Positions 60,707 to 64,000 of a stretch of DNA of 64,000 bases are shown here, in pieces. This DNA comes from Stomoxys calcitrans (taxonomy: Eukaryota; Arthropoda; Insecta; Diptera; Muscidae). Position 1 is the stretch's first letter; the number at the start of each line of letters is the position of its first letter. Position numbers and translations under genes: made by a program. The notes beneath the pieces were generated by a model that was not told where the DNA came from, made no database searches, and saw only the letters and a list, made by a program, of their open reading frames with translations. The stretch lies in assembly GCF_963082655.1 (NCBI RefSeq), contig NC_081553.1, positions 130,229,736 to 130,293,735 on the forward strand. The letters are read 5' to 3'.

Positions 60707-60839
60707 CTGGACACTTAGAACGCCATGCCTTAATCTTAGTTAAATTTGTAATTGATCCACCAAGATCCCCAAGGAGAGTTCCCCCTTCTTTGCCTCACTA
60801 TGGAAGACTTCACCTTTTCTCCACGACCGATCCTTGGTT

Positions 60840-61770
60840 TTGCTAGCTAAGGGTTTTCACCATGCTCTCGGTCGCGAATTTGGTGCCCCATCCGTTAAAG
60901 AAGACCTTCTCCGCTGGGCTATGCTCATCTTTCTCACCAAGTCGAGCTTTGCGCACGGCCGAGGATGATCTTGTGGAATCTTACCGGATGGACTGTTAAT
61001 ATCGATGGCCGCAAATGTCAACTCGTCCCTATTGTACCTTCTGGCCACTTTGGCGTAAGAGGGCGGCTCATTAACTTCAGCGACCACCTTCCCTTTCCGA
61101 AATAACTGCGGAGTCCATTTGGAAGTCAAGTACTCCATAACGACCCAGGTGCACTGCGCTCCTTCATCGTACCTATTCCGACCTTGTCTCCTTTTGTAGG
61201 ATACTGTCTGAAGTTTCCATTGAGGGAGGGATGACTTGGCCTTTCCAGAATATTTGAAAGCGTGGAGCTCCTTCAGCAACCACAGCTACGGTATAAGTGG
61301 TTGGAACTTCAGTTTTATCCCCACGAGTATTCTGCACTAAGACTGAATCGGAAACACCACCTTTACTTAAAGACTGAGAACGAACTGTGCATCCCCCTGG
61401 GTTATCTGTCTCTTCCTCATTTGTTAGTTTGACAACTGATTGTGCACTTGAATCATTACTCTCGAATACAGGCACCCACACCTGCAGGAAAGACGAACCA
61501 ATTGTTATGGTCTGATGCCACCGCTGCTGTGGTCTTATAGTGTCTTTATAGTGTTTTCTGAGCCTACTCCTGGTCTTCGGTATCATTTCGGGCCACAAAG
61601 GGAATTGGGCCCACATATGCAAAATAGGTGCGGCAAGTGAGTGACAGCGTGTGAGGAAGATGACGAGATGTTGGAACATTTCTTGGTCAATGTTTACGCT
61701 GCTAATAGACTCCGGCAGTTTGGTGCGGATACGATCCCACATTTGAACCAGCTTATAGGTATACAATGGA
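60840..61770 (-). pseudogene. LINE ORF1-like relic
   Basis: Two overlapping minus-strand frames (61766-61173 and 61279-60857) separated by a frameshift near 61180-61270. They include TYTVAVVAEGAPRFQIFWKG, VVAEVNEPPSYAKVARR and ELTFAAIDINSPSGKIP. I recognise these as typical of an ORF1 accompanying RNase H LINEs in flies, from memory and without a search. The upstream part beyond 61600 overlaps a plus-strand fragment of another LINE copy. Confidence 0.5.
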
Positions 61771-61790
61771 CAACGACCACATAAATCTCC
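61630..61790 (+). pseudogene. LINE C-terminal knuckle scrap
   Basis: Plus-strand reading EEDDEMLEHFLVN, NRLRQFGADTIPHLNQLIG and a stop near 61780. Same region as the C-terminus of the copies at 34.7 and 42.0 kb. Confidence 0.5.
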
Positions 61791-61799
61791 GGGGTTATT

Positions 61800-62190
61800 T
61801 TTCAGATTATCAGCTTAAGGCTGACATTACTGGCTTAAGGCTGGTACTATGTTCGTTTTACGCCATTGAAAACCCCCGGTTGTCGATGTTCCTTTTTTGA
61901 AATACTGTACAAATATCAATGAGAAAATAATAATTTAATTAAAATTAGCACAAGTAATGGAGGAACATCTTTCTAAGCGCAATCAACGGGTTTTTTGCTT
62001 TAAAATGTATTGTCTATAAAAGTAAAGTAATCGAACGTGGTACTAGCCTCAGGACACTTCCACCTGCAAAGGCGTTATTAACCATCGTTGGAAATTGTAT
62101 TATTGAACTGGAGAAAAGAAGTTCATGAAGAAAGAAGTTCTTACTAAAACACTCTGCATGCTCTATTCCAGATGCCGAGGAGAAAAAAAT
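61800..62190. other. No recognised feature
   Basis: AT-rich spacer between a LINE scrap and a SINE. Confidence 0.4.
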
Positions 62191-62490
62191 GCAAATTTGA
62201 CCATGAATTAAAGAACAGGGGCAAACTTCTCCCATATCACTGAGTGCGTACGCTACAAGTTTAAGCTAAATGGTAAAGGGCCTCCTTTTTATAGCCGAGT
62301 CCGAACGGCGTACTGCAGTGGGACACCTCTTTAGGGAGATTTTAAAATGGCAAAGTACCTTCAAAATATTGTCTGCATTGGTAGGAGATGACCACCGCTG
62401 AAAATTTGTTACTGATCCTCTAGCCAGGCTTCGAACCCAGGGGTTCAGCCTCATATGTGGACATGCTAACCTCGACGCTATGGTGGCCTG
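62191..62490 (-). mobile_element. tRNA-derived SINE (family 1), near full length
   Basis: Minus-strand copy of the 35.9-kb SINE. The box B region (GGTTCGAAGCC on that strand) is at about 62428-62438, followed by the body with a GGCTATAAAAAGGAGG equivalent at about 62281-62296. No clear target-site duplication. Confidence 0.75.
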
Positions 62491-63950
62491 TTATCTCGAG
62501 TAGTGCCAGATGATAATAACATGTTCTCGCCACGATGGCGTCCTTATAAAAGTGTCAACACCTGAAATCTACTTAAGGTTAACTACTTACTAAGCTTCTT
62601 TTGTTAAGTTGTCATAGTAGACATAGCAGTGGGCATAAACAATTTGCCCCGTCCATACTTGACTATGTTTTACCTGTTATGAGCTATGGGATTTGTTTTT
62701 CTATTTCATCCTAATCCCATTGTTTTGAATGCTATTCTCAGAGATATTGATATTAATGAACAAAATGAACAAAACAAATTTAAGTGTTTTACTTATTACT
62801 GCATAAATAAATACAAAATAAATTTAAGTGTTTTACTTATTTCTGCATAAATGCAGATAATAAAAAAATTTATCGTCCTTTATGAACGTCAGGATTCATA
62901 TCTTTCTGTCAGCTTTAATTTTTTAACTGACGATAACCATTTCTTTTCCACGCGTCTGACTTGGGGAATAAGATGAAGTTTTAGTCCTTTTTTCTATGTT
63001 CAAAATTTCCATTGCTTTTTGTTTTAATTTTGTTTTTGTCTCTTTGGCCCAGATCTGAACTTATGAAAATTTGTGATATGGGTCTAAAAATACGGCAATG
63101 CCACGCGAATTCTTGCTACGATTTTGTCTTACAAGAAACCATAAATCACAAGGACATACAACAACACAAATATAAACAGAAGTTGAGATAGATCTCGGCT
63201 AATTACATTCCATAGAATGGGCAATAAAGAGAAATGTTAGTTTGAGATTCCTTTTATGTTCCCAACAACGTTAAATCTCACATTACTTAAATTAGATGGC
63301 CCATCTGGCTTTTTGTCAGTCCTTTCGACAGTCAGTCAGTCCGCGCTAAAATGTTGTCGTTTGAGGTCAATAGATGTTGTATGTTGAGTAGCTGACGATG
63401 TTGGTGGTTATCATCATGAAAGCTTCAAGCGCCTGGAGGTCCGGCCTCCCACATTAGCCATCCGCACGTCCGTCCATACTCAGTAGGTAACAATTATCGA
63501 CAATAATTCCCAATAATTATTGTGATTTATTGGTTTGGTAGGTTGGTTAATTGTTGTTATTGTTATTGTTATTTATTTGTAAGCATGGAAGCTGAGAAGC
63601 TAAAACCCTGAAATGAAAACTACTCGTACAATGACTATGTCTGGTATCAATTCGATCTTATTTTTTCAGGCCGAAATTCGCAACAGGTGTAATGATGTTC
63701 GACCTTGATTTTGAATTTTATCTTGGCCGTTAATTTAACCGCTTCATTTGTTTGAAATAAAGTTTGTAAAAAAAACCATCAATGAATTTCAGAGTATGCG
63801 TGTGTGTCTATTATTGTATCATGGTGGACAGCAGACTTAATAGAAATCTCTTTGACAAGGGTCGGTGAGACTAATTCTTCCAAGTATGACACTTACCAAG
63901 TGAAAGAAGCAGCAAATAAATAAGAACACCCTCAGAATTATACGTTTCAT
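62491..63950. other. Apparently unique non-coding DNA
   Basis: No gene supported. Runs such as TTGTTGTTATTGTTATTGTT (63552-63571) are simple-sequence. A direct repeat of a 40-bp phrase with AAATTTAAGTGTTTTACTTA occurs at 62776-62860. Confidence 0.4.
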
Positions 63951-64000
63951 TATACCCTCCACAATAGGATGGGGGTATACTAATTTCGTCATCATGTTTG
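63951..64000 (-). repeat. Rep-A terminus at the window edge
   Basis: TTATACCCTCCACAATAGGA and GGGGGTATACTAATTTCGTC mark a minus copy that continues beyond the window. Confidence 0.75.

Overview
The window looks like nuclear DNA of a higher (calyptrate, muscid-like) fly. The host-type gene is a Tweedle cuticle protein with a short fly-type intron, the DNA is AT-rich, and it is packed with LINEs, tRNA-derived SINEs, mariner-type relics and long dispersed repeats that I associate from memory with muscid genomes. The species assignment is inference; no search was run.

Host genes are scarce. The one I can annotate with confidence is a two-exon Tweedle (DUF243) gene at 57618-58757 (+), with a TATA box, an initiator-like site and a poly(A) signal. 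A weaker candidate is an orphan first coding exon at 38646-38912 (+) ending in a splice donor.

The rest is mostly mobile DNA. Two large non-LTR retrotransposons dominate the centre. The first, 24847-28400 (+), has exact 12-bp target-site duplications and a (CAA)n tail. It encodes a 2A-like motif, a PHD-like zinc finger, an APE endonuclease, a reverse transcriptase and a zinc knuckle, broken by two frameshifts. The second, about 29220-33850 (-), keeps a coiled-coil ORF1 and a 1018-codon ORF2 closed by a TGA inside its terminal zinc knuckle; it lies between 107-bp inverted repeats of a different element. Decayed LINE copies occupy 8.65-8.82, 9.9-14.2, 22.1-22.8, 24.2-24.4, 34.5-35.0, 39.8-42.1, 44.3-45.3, 47.9-50.3, 53.7-55.0 and 59.4-61.8 kb. 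Three pieces of a mariner/IS630-type transposase lie near 7.0, 16.2 and 23.5 kb.

Non-coding repeats fill much of the remainder. Rep-A is a family ending in TATACCC-type sequence with degenerate internal monomers of about 150 bp, present in both orientations at about 15 sites. Rep-B is arrays of about 120-bp monomers at 18.4-20.45, 50.3-51.6 and 56.0-56.4 kb. Rep-C is a smaller family at the left end. Two tRNA-derived SINE families are present, one sharing a CCTAA-type 3' tail with local LINEs. Several insertions leave readable target sites, so the order of nesting can be read: Rep-A or Rep-B first, then LINE, MITE or SINE into it.

I found no cellular system that I would call new. The observations most worth checking are the 2A-PHD LINE, the near-intact two-ORF LINE nested in a TIR element, the near-identical 0.55-kb inverted duplication at 11.5-14.0 kb, and the LINE/SINE shared tail. 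Unassigned stretches at 36.3-39.8, 46.1-47.9, 51.6-53.7 and 61.8-63.95 kb look like unique intergenic or intronic DNA.
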